Source: Candidatus Endolissoclinum faulkneri L5 (GTDB lineage: Bacteria; Pseudomonadota; Alphaproteobacteria; Thalassobaculales; Thalassobaculaceae). Taken from it: a stretch of DNA of 64,000 nucleotides. Below are positions 8,875-18,827 of the stretch, piece by piece. The notes under the pieces are model-generated. The model ran no database searches. It was not told the origin of the DNA and worked only from the letters and a program-made list of their open reading frames with translations. A program made the position numbers and the translations under genes. Within the stretch, counting starts at the first letter, position 1. Every line of letters starts with the position of its first letter. The DNA lies in NCBI RefSeq assembly GCF_000510265.1, contig NZ_CP006745.1:765654-829653 (forward strand), read 5' to 3'.

Positions 8875-9636
8875 ATGGCAAAAAACAGCTGCCAAGAAAC
8901 AGCAAAAAAACAAGCTAAAAAATCAACTACATCCTATAGGCGTGTCCTTCTAAAAATCTCTGGCGAATTTATAATGGGTGACTTTACCTATGGAATCGAC
9001 CCGAAGATGGTTGATTGGGTAGCTCGCGAGATTTATTTAGTCTCAAAATCTGGTGCTGAGATTTGTCTAGTGATTGGTGGTGGAAATATTTTCCGTGGAA
9101 TTTCTGCAGAAGTTGCCGGAATAGAGCGAGTAACCGGAGACTATATGGGGATGTTAGCTACAATAATTAATTCACTGGCTATGCAAAGCGCCCTGGAACG
9201 CCACAATATTCAGACTAGAGTTATGTCTGCCCTACCAATCGCAGCAGTTTGCGAGCCGTACATACGTCGACGTGCCATGCGACATATGGATAAGGGTAGG
9301 GTAGTTATCTTCGCTGCTGGTACAGGAAATCCCTTCTTTACTACCGATACTGCTGCTGCTTTGCGCGCTTCGGAGATGGGTTGTCATGCTTTATTAAAAG
9401 CAACTAAGGTTGATGGTGTGTATGACGCTGATCCGATGAAAGTATCAACTGCAAAACGCTATGATCGTTTGAGCTACATGGAAGTACTTACACGTGATTT
9501 AAAAGTGATGGATGCCTCCGCGATCTTACTTGCTCGAGAAAATGATATCCCAATTCTCGTATTTTCCATAAACCATAGCGGAGCATTTGCTGATGTAGTT
9601 CAAGCTAAAGGTCGGTATACGATTATTACGGAGTAG
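8875..9636 (+). CDS. pyrH: UMP kinase
   Basis: PyrH phosphorylates UMP to UDP with ATP, the first committed step from UMP to UTP and CTP. The protein has 253 residues, with a lysine-rich N-terminal extension of about 20 residues before the core. Motifs of the amino-acid-kinase fold are [12 protein letters not shown] (about 24-35), [19 protein letters not shown] and [17 protein letters not shown]. The start ATG has an excellent purine-rich site (AAGGAGAGAGG). It lies 46 bp after tsf and 7 bp before frr, as in other alphaproteobacteria. Confidence 0.97.
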   Translation: MAKNSCQETAKKQAKKSTTSYRRVLLKISGEFIMGDFTYGIDPKMVDWVAREIYLVSKSGAEICLVIGGGNIFRGISAEVAGIERVTGDYMGMLATIINSLAMQSALERHNIQTRVMSALPIAAVCEPYIRRRAMRHMDKGRVVIFAAGTGNPFFTTDTAAALRASEMGCHALLKATKVDGVYDADPMKVSTAKRYDRLSYMEVLTRDLKVMDASAILLARENDIPILVFSINHSGAFADVVQAKGRYTIITE

Positions 9637-9643
9637 CTTAAGT

Positions 9644-10201
9644 ATGACCAAACTAGATCTCGATGACATTCAACGCAGGATGAATGGTGCCGTAGCTAAT
9701 CTAAAAAGCCAGTTCTGTAGTTTGCGGAGCGGACGAGCTTCAGTTAATATGCTAGATTCAGTTATGGTTGACGCATATGGCACGAAAATTCCCGTAAACC
9801 AAGTTAGTACAATTAGCGTTATTGAACATCGAATGCTATCGGTACAAGTGTGGGATGTAGGTATGAGTAAAGTAGTGGAAAAAGCAATTCGCGATAGCGA
9901 TCTAGGTTTAAATCCGCAATCATGCGGCAAACTAATACATATACCTTTGCCAGATTTATCCGAGGAGCGAAGCAAGCGATTGAAAAAAATTGCTGCAAAA
10001 TACGCTGAAAATGCCAAGGTTGCCGTGCGTAATGTACGCCGAGATGGTATGGATATCTTAAAAAAGTTGGAAAAGGATAGTTCTCTAAGTCGAGACGATC
10101 GTCGTTTGTACGAACAAGATATTCAGGAGTTTACCAAAACGCACGTTAAAGAAATTGACGAGGCTTTAGAGGAAAAAGACAAAGACATCATGCAGGTTTG
10201 A
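9644..10201 (+). CDS. frr: Ribosome recycling factor
   Basis: RRF works with EF-G to split the post-termination ribosome. It has 185 residues, the family norm, with the tRNA-like L shape implied by the helical sequence. Recognisable parts are the N-terminal NLKSQFCSLRSGRASVNMLD (about 18-37) and the conserved LPDLSEERSKRLKKIAAKYAE helix region (about 102-122). The ATG is 7 bp after pyrH and uppS begins 1 bp after its stop, so the three genes are almost certainly co-transcribed. Confidence 0.97.
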   Translation: MTKLDLDDIQRRMNGAVANLKSQFCSLRSGRASVNMLDSVMVDAYGTKIPVNQVSTISVIEHRMLSVQVWDVGMSKVVEKAIRDSDLGLNPQSCGKLIHIPLPDLSEERSKRLKKIAAKYAENAKVAVRNVRRDGMDILKKLEKDSSLSRDDRRLYEQDIQEFTKTHVKEIDEALEEKDKDIMQV

Positions 10202-10202
10202 A

Positions 10203-10943
10203 ATGGTGAGTGTAACACCGTTAATTAGTTCTCTGTCTTCAGCTTCCCTCCTTCATGTCGCAGTTATTATGGATGGTAACGGACGTTGGGCTCGTTCTCG
10301 GGGTATGCCGCGCACTTTTGGACATCGAGAAGGGATGAAAGCAGTTAACCGAGTAGTAGATTGCGCATCGCAGCTCGGTATTACCCATTTAACTATGTTT
10401 GGCTTTTCGTCAGAAAATTGGAGCCGGCCTAAAGAAGAAATTTCTGAATTGATGAATATCCTTCGTTACTATTTACAGCGCGAAGTAATTGGGCTCCACA
10501 AAAATAATGTCTGCATTAGAATGCTTGGAGATCGAGATAGAATGACAGCTGATATCGTATCATTGATTAACAAAGCTGAGCAGCTAACTGCTAGAAATAC
10601 TGGTCTTAGTCTAAACATAGCGCTAAGCTACGGTGGTCGCTGCGAAATTACTAAGGCGGTACGCCGCATCGCTAATGCTGTAGCAGATGGCAAGCTCTCG
10701 CCATCTGCTATCGATAATGATATAATCAATTCTAGCTTAGATACTAAAGGCATTCCTGATCCTGATTTATTGATCCGTACCAGTGGTGAACACCGAATTT
10801 CTAATTTCCTACTTTGGCAAATTGCCTATGCTGAGCTTGTTTTTACCGACGTTCTTTGGCCAGATTTCGGTAAAAGACATCTAATAAAAGCGTTAGAAGA
10901 ATTTTCTCGTCGCTGCCGACGTTATGGGCAAACGACTACATAA
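10203..10943 (+). CDS. uppS: Undecaprenyl diphosphate synthase (cis-prenyltransferase)
   Basis: UppS extends farnesyl diphosphate with isopentenyl units in cis to make the C55 lipid carrier for peptidoglycan, LPS and glycan sugars, including the polyprenyl carrier of the GT2/GT39 pair in this window. It has 246 residues. The catalytic aspartate lies in VIMDGNGRWARSRG (Asp24), and DLLIRTSGEHRISNFLLWQ near the C-terminus is the substrate-binding signature. The ATG is 1 bp beyond the frr stop. A perfect 11-bp inverted repeat lies inside the gene at 10681-10710. Confidence 0.97.
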   Translation: MVSVTPLISSLSSASLLHVAVIMDGNGRWARSRGMPRTFGHREGMKAVNRVVDCASQLGITHLTMFGFSSENWSRPKEEISELMNILRYYLQREVIGLHKNNVCIRMLGDRDRMTADIVSLINKAEQLTARNTGLSLNIALSYGGRCEITKAVRRIANAVADGKLSPSAIDNDIINSSLDTKGIPDPDLLIRTSGEHRISNFLLWQIAYAELVFTDVLWPDFGKRHLIKALEEFSRRCRRYGQTTT

Positions 10944-10955
10944 TGAGGTAGAGAT

Positions 10956-11816
10956 ATGAAGAAGATCTTCAAGGATAACAGAATCAATTATGCATCCACA
11001 TTAAATGAACGATTTGACGATCTATGTAAGCGAGTTATTTCTTCTTTGGTATTACTTCCGCCGACTGTATTACTAATCTGGATAGGGGGGCTAGCATTTG
11101 AGCTCGGCATCCTAGTAATCGCTAGCTGCATGTTATGGGAATGGGGAGGCTTGATTGCTATTCCTTCTGATCGTTATCGCACTCGACTAATTCTTGTGGT
11201 AGCAATGCTGGCATGTTTCTTGATGGCTCTTGTTTTTTGTTTTTCAGCAGGAATGGTTTGTGCATTGTTATCTGGCTCAATATTTGTAATATTCGCTAAG
11301 AACCTTCGAATAGTAAAACTATTTTGGCTTGGCGTAGCAATAATCGCGACAATAATCCCAACATTGGGTATAGTTTGGATGCGGTCACATATAGAATTTG
11401 GTTTAGAAACGGTAATCTATGTAATTACTAGTGTGATAGCTACAGATATTGGCGCATATGCTACCGGCAAAATTATTGGCGGCCCGAAGTTATTACCAAA
11501 AGTTAGCCCTTCTAAAACCTGGGCTGGATTGGCTGGAGGTATCGCCGCTTCAATGCTAATCGCAGCTATATTCACTATAGTGCTTAAAGATGCTCGCGGA
11601 CCTGCTTTATTACCGATAGCGATTTGCATTACCTTAGTCGCACAAATTGGTGATTTATTAGAATCTAGCATCAAACGCCACTTTAATGTGAAAGATTCTG
11701 GTACTCTTATTCCAGGTCACGGCGGTGTTCTTGACAGAGTTGATGGTATGATGACTGTCTTGCCAATAATTACGCTTGCGATTTGGATAAGCGGAAGGAG
11801 TGTTCTACAGTGGTAG
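10956..11816 (+). CDS. cdsA: Phosphatidate cytidylyltransferase
   Basis: CdsA makes CDP-diacylglycerol from phosphatidate and CTP in the inner membrane, the entry point to all phospholipids. The 286-residue protein has about seven hydrophobic helices. The C-terminal family signature is clear: SPSKTWAGLAGG, GDLLESSIKRHFNVKDSG and PGHGGVLDRVDGM, the last holding the metal-binding aspartates. It starts 12 bp after uppS. Its TAG overlaps the dxr GTG start by 7 bp, indicating translational coupling. Confidence 0.96.
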   Translation: MKKIFKDNRINYASTLNERFDDLCKRVISSLVLLPPTVLLIWIGGLAFELGILVIASCMLWEWGGLIAIPSDRYRTRLILVVAMLACFLMALVFCFSAGMVCALLSGSIFVIFAKNLRIVKLFWLGVAIIATIIPTLGIVWMRSHIEFGLETVIYVITSVIATDIGAYATGKIIGGPKLLPKVSPSKTWAGLAGGIAASMLIAAIFTIVLKDARGPALLPIAICITLVAQIGDLLESSIKRHFNVKDSGTLIPGHGGVLDRVDGMMTVLPIITLAIWISGRSVLQW

Positions 11817-13063
11817 ATAAACCACGTTTGATCAGCATACTTGGGTCTACTGGATCAATTGGTAGCAATACAATCGATTTGATTGCTCGTACGCCTGAGC
11901 ATTATATCATATCTGCCTTAGCTTGTAAGCAAAATGCTAGGTTGTTAGCACAACAAGCAAAGAAGTTACAAGCTGTATTTGTAGCTATCGAAGACAAAAA
12001 CGCTTGGCCAGTCTTGCGTAATGCTTTAGCAGGAACAGGAATTGAGGCTGCAGCTGGTACTGAAGCAGTATTGGAGGCTGCAAAACGCCCAGCGGAATGG
12101 ACTATGTGCTCTATAGTCGGCGCAGCTGGTTTGGCTCCAACGTTAGAAGCTGTGCGACGTGGCCATACAGTAGCACTAGCCAACAAGGAGGCCTTAGTTT
12201 GTGCTGGTTCGTTATTCATTAGAGAAGCAATGCGTACAGGATGTCAAATATTGCCGGTTGATAGCGAGCATAACGCCATTTTCCAACTGTTTGATAGCCG
12301 AAAACGCGAGGGAATCGAAAAGATAACTCTTACAGCCTCAGGTGGCCCATTTCGTACACTTTCTCGTAAAGAAATGGCTTGCAAAACTCCGAGCCAAGCA
12401 GCAGCACATCCTAATTGGTCTATGGGAACGAAGGTTTCTATCGATAGTGCTACTATTATGAATAAGGGTTTGGAGATCATTGAAGCTCATTATTTATTTG
12501 CTATACCAGAGGTGCAAATAGACGTGTTAATTCATCCTGAATCTGTGGTGCACTCAATGGTTTCCTACATAGATGGATCAGTCATTGCACAACTTAGCTC
12601 TCCAGACATGCGTACACCTATTGCATATTGCTTAGCTTGGCCGAAAAGAATGGATACAATAATAAAAAATTTAGATTTAGTGTCGATTGGTCAACTTAGC
12701 TTCTTCGCCCTCGATAATAATAGATTTCCAGCCATAAGTCTGGCAAGAGAAGCATTACGCGCAAAGGGAGATGCAGCCTGTGTGATGAATGCGGCTAATG
12801 AAGTAGCTGTTGAAGCATTTGTGGCGGGGCGAATTGGTTTTACCGAAATTAGTTCGGTAGTGTATGAAACGATGCAGCGTTGTCCTACAGAAGATATCGA
12901 TAACCTTGAATCAGTTTTTAGATCAAATGCTAAAGGGCGTCGTATTGCCGACGATATAATATCAGATTTTACAGGTGTTTCGATTGCAGATAGGAGAAGA
13001 TATTTACTTTTGCCCAACTTTTCCATGAAAAGTGTAGCTGTAATGCATAACAAAAAGATTTAA
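11810..13063 (+). CDS. dxr: 1-deoxy-D-xylulose-5-phosphate reductoisomerase
   Basis: Dxr converts DXP to MEP with NADPH, the committed step of non-mevalonate isoprenoid synthesis, feeding uppS upstream. I choose GTG 11810, which gives 417 residues and follows AAGGAG at a suitable distance; an in-frame TTG at 11783 lies inside cdsA and would add nine residues with no family match. Motifs are GSTGSIGSNTIDL (Rossmann, about 12-24), the metal-site SEHNAIFQL and MGTKVSIDSATIMNKGLE. The C-terminus is somewhat longer than the usual 390-400 residues. Operon position between cdsA and rseP is standard. Confidence 0.95.
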   Translation: MVDKPRLISILGSTGSIGSNTIDLIARTPEHYIISALACKQNARLLAQQAKKLQAVFVAIEDKNAWPVLRNALAGTGIEAAAGTEAVLEAAKRPAEWTMCSIVGAAGLAPTLEAVRRGHTVALANKEALVCAGSLFIREAMRTGCQILPVDSEHNAIFQLFDSRKREGIEKITLTASGGPFRTLSRKEMACKTPSQAAAHPNWSMGTKVSIDSATIMNKGLEIIEAHYLFAIPEVQIDVLIHPESVVHSMVSYIDGSVIAQLSSPDMRTPIAYCLAWPKRMDTIIKNLDLVSIGQLSFFALDNNRFPAISLAREALRAKGDAACVMNAANEVAVEAFVAGRIGFTEISSVVYETMQRCPTEDIDNLESVFRSNAKGRRIADDIISDFTGVSIADRRRYLLLPNFSMKSVAVMHNKKI

Positions 13064-13078
13064 GGATAAAATATTGTA

Positions 13079-14188
13079 ATGATCGATATTATCGCCGGCT
13101 ATGCATTGCCGTTTCTAGTGATCATGAGTGTATTAGTTTTCGTTCATGAATTAGGTCACTATCTTATAGCTCGACGTAACGGTGTACGAGTTGAGGTTTT
13201 TTCCATCGGCTTTGGCTTAGAATTGTTTGGCTGGACCGCAAAAAATGGCACTCGATGGAAGATATGCGCTATTCCACTTGGTGGATATGTAAAAATGTTC
13301 GGTGATAATAAAATTATTGAGAGTATGTCCTATACTGAGGAAGATCGACGTGAGTCGTTTTGCTATAAAAGTGCAAATGCTCGAGCAGCAATAGTTGTCG
13401 CTGGGCCATTAGCAAACCTCATATTTGCCATCTTAGTGCTATCCTGTCTCTATATGTGGGTTGGTCAATCCTTTGCACCTACCGTCGTTGCAAATGTGAT
13501 TAAAAACTCTCCTGCCGATCATGCGGGTATCACGGCTGGCGATAGAGTGGTTAGTGTGGATGGTACAAAAATCACTAACTTCTCTGATCTTAGAAGGATT
13601 ATCATTGAGCAACCAGGAAAACCTGTTACGCTCTTAATTAAGCGAAATGGAGAAACTTACAATATTTCAGTCACTACAGATAGCATAGTAGATCCAGACC
13701 CATCAGGCAACAAAAAATACTTGGGTCGCTTAGGTATTCAATCTAGTAATATGCTTTTTGATAAGCTTAATCCATTAAAAGCAGTAATGGTAGCCATTAC
13801 AACAACTTTCTCTATAATTGTAGAAACTTTTAAAGCGATTGGAGAAATGCTCATTGGTCTGCGTAGCACCGATGAACTTGGTGGCCCATTGCGCATTGTT
13901 GAACTATCCGGTACAGTAGCACATAACGGATTGATAACAACTATGTGGTTTACAGCTGTGCTTTCAATTAATCTTGGGTTAATCAATATGCTTCCAATAC
14001 CAATTCTTGATGGTAGCCATTTGATATTTTATGCGCTTGAAAGTATCCGTGGAAGACCTTTGAGTGCAAAAGCGTATGAATGGATGTCTATTATTGGCAT
14101 GAGTATTATAGTAATCCTCATGCTATTCGTAACTTGGAAGGATCTCATGAGATTTAATGTAAGCAATTTATTTAAGTTCATTAATTAA
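13079..14188 (+). CDS. rseP: RIP zinc metalloprotease (site-2 protease)
   Basis: RseP is an intramembrane protease that cuts anti-sigma factors and clears signal-peptide remnants. The zinc motif HELGH is at residues 23-27 in the first membrane helix. A single PDZ domain spans about 130-200 (KNSPADHAGITAGDRVVSVDG), and the third zinc ligand lies in NMLPIPILDG (about 305-314). At 369 residues it is a normal short alphaproteobacterial form. It lies 15 bp after dxr and about 140 bp before bamA, the usual order. No sigma-E or anti-sigma gene is visible in the window. Confidence 0.96.
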   Translation: MIDIIAGYALPFLVIMSVLVFVHELGHYLIARRNGVRVEVFSIGFGLELFGWTAKNGTRWKICAIPLGGYVKMFGDNKIIESMSYTEEDRRESFCYKSANARAAIVVAGPLANLIFAILVLSCLYMWVGQSFAPTVVANVIKNSPADHAGITAGDRVVSVDGTKITNFSDLRRIIIEQPGKPVTLLIKRNGETYNISVTTDSIVDPDPSGNKKYLGRLGIQSSNMLFDKLNPLKAVMVAITTTFSIIVETFKAIGEMLIGLRSTDELGGPLRIVELSGTVAHNGLITTMWFTAVLSINLGLINMLPIPILDGSHLIFYALESIRGRPLSAKAYEWMSIIGMSIIVILMLFVTWKDLMRFNVSNLFKFIN

Positions 14189-14327
14189 ATAATTGCTTCG
14201 ACTGTCCGAAACATACAAATGGTTAACCGTCTATGCTTATATTTTTCAGCTATTTGGTAAAACTATTTTTAATGCCGATATAACTGGCGCAGGATGATTG
14301 CTTTAGTTTAGACTGAGGGACTGAACC

Positions 14328-16613
14328 TTGCGCATAAAACTAATCCTTTTTTGCCAGGCGGTAGCGCTTGCCTTTGCTGTCGGAATGATTCCGACAGCAA
14401 AGGCAAAATTCGCGGAGATGAATAGGAATATAATTAAAAAAGTTGTGGTTGAGGGGACAAAACGCATCGATCCAGCCACAGTTCGTTCCTACTTGCTAAT
14501 TCAGCCTGGTGATACATTTGATTCAGAGAGACTCGATAGATCGCTCAAAGCTCTATATAGCACCGGCCTGTTCTCAGATATTACGATGTATCGTGATACT
14601 ACTAATCTATTGATTAAGGTGGTAGAAAACTCTATCATTAATCGCATTTCCTTTGAGGGAAACAGACGAATCAACGATGAAGAATTAAAGCGCGAAATTA
14701 AGCTTCGCCCTCGCTTAGTATATTCTCGTAATCAGGTACAACAGGATGTGCAACGCATAATTAAGACCTATCAACGTTCAGGATATTACGCTGTGAATGT
14801 TGAACCAAAAGTCATACAACAAAACCAAAACCGTGTTGATTTGATATTTGAAATTAAGGATGGTGAACTTACTCGAGTACAAACTATCAATTTTTTAGGT
14901 AATCGGGCATTTAGCGATGCTAATTTACGCGGAATCATTAAAACTAAGGAATATGCATTTTACAGATTTTTCACTTCTGATGACAATTATGACGCGGATA
15001 GGTTGAGCTACGATAAAGCGCTACTGCGTCAATTTTACTTAGAAAACGGCTATGCAGATTTTCGTGTACTTTCGGCCGTAGCTGAGCTTGCACCAGACGG
15101 TAAGTCATTCGTTATAACTTTTACCGTAGAAGAGGGGTACTTCTACACTTTTGGATCAAGTGACTTTGATATATCGTTGCCACAAATTGATTCTAAAGCT
15201 TTGCGCCAATTTGTCCTCACTGAGGAAGGAGAAAAATACAATGCTAATTTAATAGACGATACAATCTACGCTATCAATGACTACCTTGGCACTTTAGGAT
15301 ATGCCTTCGTGGACTTAAGCTACACAGTAAACACTGATCTTAAAAAGCGAACAATTGATGTTACATATCAAATTGGTCCAGCACGTAAGGTTTTTATTGA
15401 AAGAATTAATATAAGAGGTAATGTGCGAACACTGGACCGAATAATTCGGCGAGAGATAGGCTTTGTAGAAGGTGATTCATTTAACATCTCCCAAATGCGA
15501 ATATCTGAACAACGCATTCGCAATTTAGGATTTTTTAAAAGCGTTAATGTAAAAAATACTCAGGGTAGTGGGCCAGATCGTACCGTAGTTAATGTTGATG
15601 TCGAGGAGAGATCTACTGGTGAAATTTCTTTCGGTATTGGCTTTTCTACAACAGAATCAATAATCGGTGATATTGGTATTCATGAGAGAAATTTACTTGG
15701 ACGAGGACAAGATTTACTCTTTAACATAACGACATCAAATGTTGCCACCGAATTCGATATAGCCTTTACCGAACCTTATTTATTTAATCGTGATCTAGCT
15801 GCTGGTTTTAACCTCTTTCGTACTGAAAGAGAAAGAAAAGAAAGTTCTTATAATGAGCTCCGTTTTGGCGGAATGCTGCGCTCCTACTACACTCTACAGC
15901 CAAATCTAACGCAACAAATCAAATATCGACTTGAGCAAATAGAGATTAAAGAAGTGGACGAAAACACTGCTCAATACATCAAAGCTCAGGAAGGAACAAG
16001 GATAGTTTCTCAGTTTGGCCAAACTTTAACTTATGATAAACGTGATAACCGCCTAGATCCACGCGATGGATACATCACTCAGCTAACGAATGAAGTAGCA
16101 GGTGCTGGGGGGGACGAAAAATTTTTTCGTACTCGTATAAAGGCTGGTTACTATTATCCACTAGATGATGTTTGGGGATTGTCATTTCTAATTAATAGTG
16201 GATTTATTGTCGGTCTTGGTGAAGAAGTTTCCATCTTAGAACGATTTTTTATTGGTGCTAGTTCTTTCCGAGGCTTTCAGCGTGGTGGTGTTGGTCCACA
16301 CGATAGTGTTAGCAAAGACGCCTTAGGTGCCAACAATTATTATGTAGGATCAGTTGAGCTTGCATTTCCAAATGGCATGTCAAAAGACCTTGGTATGCGT
16401 ACATTTATTTTTACCGATTTTGGTAGCGTATGGGGCATTGACGAAAAAGATAACAAAATAGCGGATGATCCCTCAATGCGTGCAACTGTAGGATTGGGAC
16501 TATCTTTTGCCACTGCATTTGGTACAATTCGATTAGATGTAGCTGAAGTATTAGCAAAAGAAGATTTTGACGTTCCTGAAGTATTCCGCTTAAGCTTTGG
16601 TACACAGTTTTGA
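14328..16613 (+). CDS. bamA: Outer membrane protein assembly factor BamA
   Basis: BamA is the central Omp85 barrel that inserts beta-barrel proteins into the outer membrane. The 761-residue protein has a signal peptide (cleavage near 27), five POTRA domains (about 35-430) and a C-terminal barrel ending in SFGTQF with the expected terminal phenylalanine. The barrel-lumen motif appears as FRGFQRGGVGP, where VRGF is usual. The start is TTG at 14328, since no ATG fits the signal peptide. A perfect 18-bp inverted repeat encodes most of the signal-peptide core, and a G7 run lies at 16107-16113. skp, the usual next gene, is absent. BamE is encoded at 45773. Confidence 0.97.
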   Translation: MRIKLILFCQAVALAFAVGMIPTAKAKFAEMNRNIIKKVVVEGTKRIDPATVRSYLLIQPGDTFDSERLDRSLKALYSTGLFSDITMYRDTTNLLIKVVENSIINRISFEGNRRINDEELKREIKLRPRLVYSRNQVQQDVQRIIKTYQRSGYYAVNVEPKVIQQNQNRVDLIFEIKDGELTRVQTINFLGNRAFSDANLRGIIKTKEYAFYRFFTSDDNYDADRLSYDKALLRQFYLENGYADFRVLSAVAELAPDGKSFVITFTVEEGYFYTFGSSDFDISLPQIDSKALRQFVLTEEGEKYNANLIDDTIYAINDYLGTLGYAFVDLSYTVNTDLKKRTIDVTYQIGPARKVFIERINIRGNVRTLDRIIRREIGFVEGDSFNISQMRISEQRIRNLGFFKSVNVKNTQGSGPDRTVVNVDVEERSTGEISFGIGFSTTESIIGDIGIHERNLLGRGQDLLFNITTSNVATEFDIAFTEPYLFNRDLAAGFNLFRTERERKESSYNELRFGGMLRSYYTLQPNLTQQIKYRLEQIEIKEVDENTAQYIKAQEGTRIVSQFGQTLTYDKRDNRLDPRDGYITQLTNEVAGAGGDEKFFRTRIKAGYYYPLDDVWGLSFLINSGFIVGLGEEVSILERFFIGASSFRGFQRGGVGPHDSVSKDALGANNYYVGSVELAFPNGMSKDLGMRTFIFTDFGSVWGIDEKDNKIADDPSMRATVGLGLSFATAFGTIRLDVAEVLAKEDFDVPEVFRLSFGTQF
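14368..14406. repeat. Perfect 18-bp inverted repeat (3-nt loop) inside bamA signal sequence
   Basis: TTGCCTTTGCTGTCGGAA (14368-14385) and its exact complement (14389-14406) are separated by TGA. The structure covers codons 14-27, so one arm encodes the hydrophobic core and the other the cleavage region of the signal peptide. In mRNA it would be a very stable hairpin about 40 nt downstream of the start codon. Confidence 0.96.
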
Positions 16614-17288
16614 ATATTCTTTGTCCTATAAACTTTTCTTTGAAAAAACCTCTTAAATGGATAATTAGCCCTTAAAGGAGATGATAAAAATTAGATTAAT
16701 AAAAAGTGTATGATGCGCTTATTGTAAAAGCGATGATGAATTGCGAGTTACAGGCTAGTGATGTAATTAGCCTTAGAGCATAATAAATCAATTACGGAAA
16801 TTGCTCTTCGGCCAAGCATTTCAAAATATGAATACTACTGAATAAATACATAACAACATTAACTACTATAGCTAAATTTATTAGCTCCGGATTACTCAAA
16901 GGCTGCAAAATATTGCCTGTGAACGAAAAAGATTTACAACAATAGTCCTTAATCTAGCTTGGAGCTGTTTATTACACACGGTTATTATAACTTTAATAGT
17001 AAAATTATGAAGTTACAAAAATAATGCATAAGCAAAGAAAATCCTTAGTCAAACTTTCATCAGAGTAAAAAAGTTAAATAACATATTAATTTCGGTAACT
17101 AATGAAATTAATATGTTATCGATAATGAAATTAATTCCTGTTAAAGAATCCATTATTTTCTTCCAAAGAAATCAATGGATTGGATCGGGAAATGCTTTAA
17201 GTAGCTTAAATAAATGAATGGTATCAATTAAGATTGAATTGCCAATACTCATATTAACCCACTATATATGTACGGGGGGTGATAAAAC
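16614..17288. other. Spacer where skp (ompH) is expected
   Basis: Most alphaproteobacteria have the periplasmic chaperone gene skp/ompH between bamA and lpxD. Here 675 bp of A+T-rich DNA has no frame with a signal peptide or helical Skp-like pattern. It contains a perfect 16-bp inverted repeat (17078-17093 with 17104-17119, loop 10). A G6 run just before lpxD acts as or overlaps its ribosome-binding site. Confidence 0.6.
17078..17119. repeat. Perfect 16-bp inverted repeat, 10-nt loop
   Basis: ATAACATATTAATTTC (17078-17093) pairs fully with 17104-17119. It is in the bamA-lpxD spacer. No T-run follows on the plus strand, so it is not a clear terminator. Confidence 0.9.
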
Positions 17289-18332
17289 ATGGTCGATAGC
17301 CGGTTCCATAGCGAAGCTGGCCAATTTACTCTCGGGCAAATACTTAAAATGACAGGAGCTAAATTGCATGGTAGTGGGGATCTAGCGCTTCCATTTTATG
17401 GTGTCAGCACACTAAGTAATGGCAGTGGTCAAGAAGTAACATTCCTCGAAAATCGTCGTTACTTGAAAGATTTTCGTAGCTCTAAAGCAGGAGCTTGCTT
17501 AGTTGCTTCAGCTTTTGCTAATCAAGCACCAGATGGTATGGCAGTACTTATTACTGCTGTTCCTCGCCGCAGCTATGCCAAACTGGCTCGACTATTTCAC
17601 CCTGCAGAGATTCCGCCGATAGGTATACATCCCACTGCGGTTATCGATCCTACTGCCAGGTTAGGCAATGAGGTTGCCATCGGACCAGGTGCTATCATTG
17701 GTGCAGAAGTAGTATTAGGTGATTCAGCTTGGATTGAGGCTAATGCGGTAATTGGTCAAGCAGTCAAAATTGGCGAACGAACACGTATTGGTGTTGGCGC
17801 AGTAGTTTCCCATGCTTTGATAGGCGCTAGGTGTTTTATTTATTCCGGAGCGAGAATTGGCCAGCCTGGATTTGGCTTTGAAATGGATGCAGGAACTCCG
17901 TTTCCGCTGCCGCAACTAGGACGAGCAATTATCGAGGATGATGTAGAGGTTGGCGCCAATACTGCAATCGACCGGGGTAGCAATGCAGACACGATTATAG
18001 GCCAAGGCTCGATGATTGATAATCTTGTGCAAATAGGTCATAATGTTGTGCTAGGAAGAGGATGCATAGTAGTGTCACAGGTTGGCATTTCTGGTAGCAC
18101 CAGACTTGGTGATCGTGTAGTACTTGCTGGAAAAGTTGGCATCGCTGGTCATCTGGAAATTGGTAGCGACGTACAGGTTGCAGCTATGTCTGGTGTTAAC
18201 CGCAGCCTACCCGGGGGAGCTTCTTATGGAGGAGTACCGGCTATTCCGGTACGCAAGTGGCGGCGACAAATCTCGACATTAAAGAAATTGGGCCAAAGTA
18301 AGCAGACTGCCAGATCAATGAACGAGAGTTAA
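17289..18332 (+). CDS. lpxD: UDP-3-O-acylglucosamine N-acyltransferase
   Basis: LpxD adds the second hydroxyacyl chain in lipid A synthesis, from acyl-ACP to UDP-3-O-acyl-glucosamine. The 347-residue protein has the N-terminal uridine-binding domain (about 1-100) followed by left-handed beta-helix hexapeptide repeats. The conserved [13 protein letters not shown] and the catalytic-histidine motif [11 protein letters not shown] are present. It opens the lpxD-fabZ-lpxA-lpxI-lpxB operon, with 11 bp to fabZ. The ATG is preceded by a G6 run about 10 nt upstream that serves as ribosome-binding site. Confidence 0.97.
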   Translation: MVDSRFHSEAGQFTLGQILKMTGAKLHGSGDLALPFYGVSTLSNGSGQEVTFLENRRYLKDFRSSKAGACLVASAFANQAPDGMAVLITAVPRRSYAKLARLFHPAEIPPIGIHPTAVIDPTARLGNEVAIGPGAIIGAEVVLGDSAWIEANAVIGQAVKIGERTRIGVGAVVSHALIGARCFIYSGARIGQPGFGFEMDAGTPFPLPQLGRAIIEDDVEVGANTAIDRGSNADTIIGQGSMIDNLVQIGHNVVLGRGCIVVSQVGISGSTRLGDRVVLAGKVGIAGHLEIGSDVQVAAMSGVNRSLPGGASYGGVPAIPVRKWRRQISTLKKLGQSKQTARSMNES

Positions 18333-18343
18333 GGCAGAATATT

Positions 18344-18817
18344 ATGAATGATGCGGTGAATGAACCGAGCAGTGGCTATTCCGATATCGATATAATGCGG
18401 ATTATGGATCTAATTCCTCACCGATATCCATTCCTCTTAGTCGATAAAGTCGTTCAGGTAGATCCTAATGTTGGTTGTATTGGTATCAAGAACGTCACCA
18501 TTAACGAGCCATTTTTTGCTGGACATTTTCCACAGCGCCCTGTCATGCCAGGAGTGCTTATCATAGAATCTATGGCCCAAACAGCCGGCTGTTTGGTTGT
18601 AGCAACTTTAGGTCCAGAATCTGAAGGTAAGCTGGTTTATTTCATGACAGTGGACAACGCACGGTTTCGCCGCCCAGTAGTACCCGGTGAATGTATGAAA
18701 GTTCATGTAAAAAAGCTTCGCAACCGAGGAAATGTCTGGAAGTTTGAAGGACAGGCTAAAGTGAATGGACTTCTAGTAGCTGAAGCAACTTATTCAGCAA
18801 TGATTCTGGACCATTGA
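18344..18817 (+). CDS. fabZ: 3-hydroxyacyl-ACP dehydratase FabZ
   Basis: FabZ removes water from 3-hydroxyacyl-ACP in fatty-acid elongation and so competes with LpxA/LpxD for the hydroxyacyl chain. The hot-dog fold protein has 157 residues. The catalytic histidine is in [14 protein letters not shown] and the acidic residue in [19 protein letters not shown] precedes them. It lies between lpxD and lpxA as in most Gram-negative bacteria, and its stop lies within the lpxA ribosome-binding site. Confidence 0.98.
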   Translation: MNDAVNEPSSGYSDIDIMRIMDLIPHRYPFLLVDKVVQVDPNVGCIGIKNVTINEPFFAGHFPQRPVMPGVLIIESMAQTAGCLVVATLGPESEGKLVYFMTVDNARFRRPVVPGECMKVHVKKLRNRGNVWKFEGQAKVNGLLVAEATYSAMILDH

Positions 18818-18827
18818 GGAGGTGGCA

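Noticed and set aside
14368-14406. Rickettsia-type palindromic element inserted in genes
   Set aside because: Those elements are around 100-150 bp and share family sequence; the hairpins here are 39-43 bp and differ from one another.
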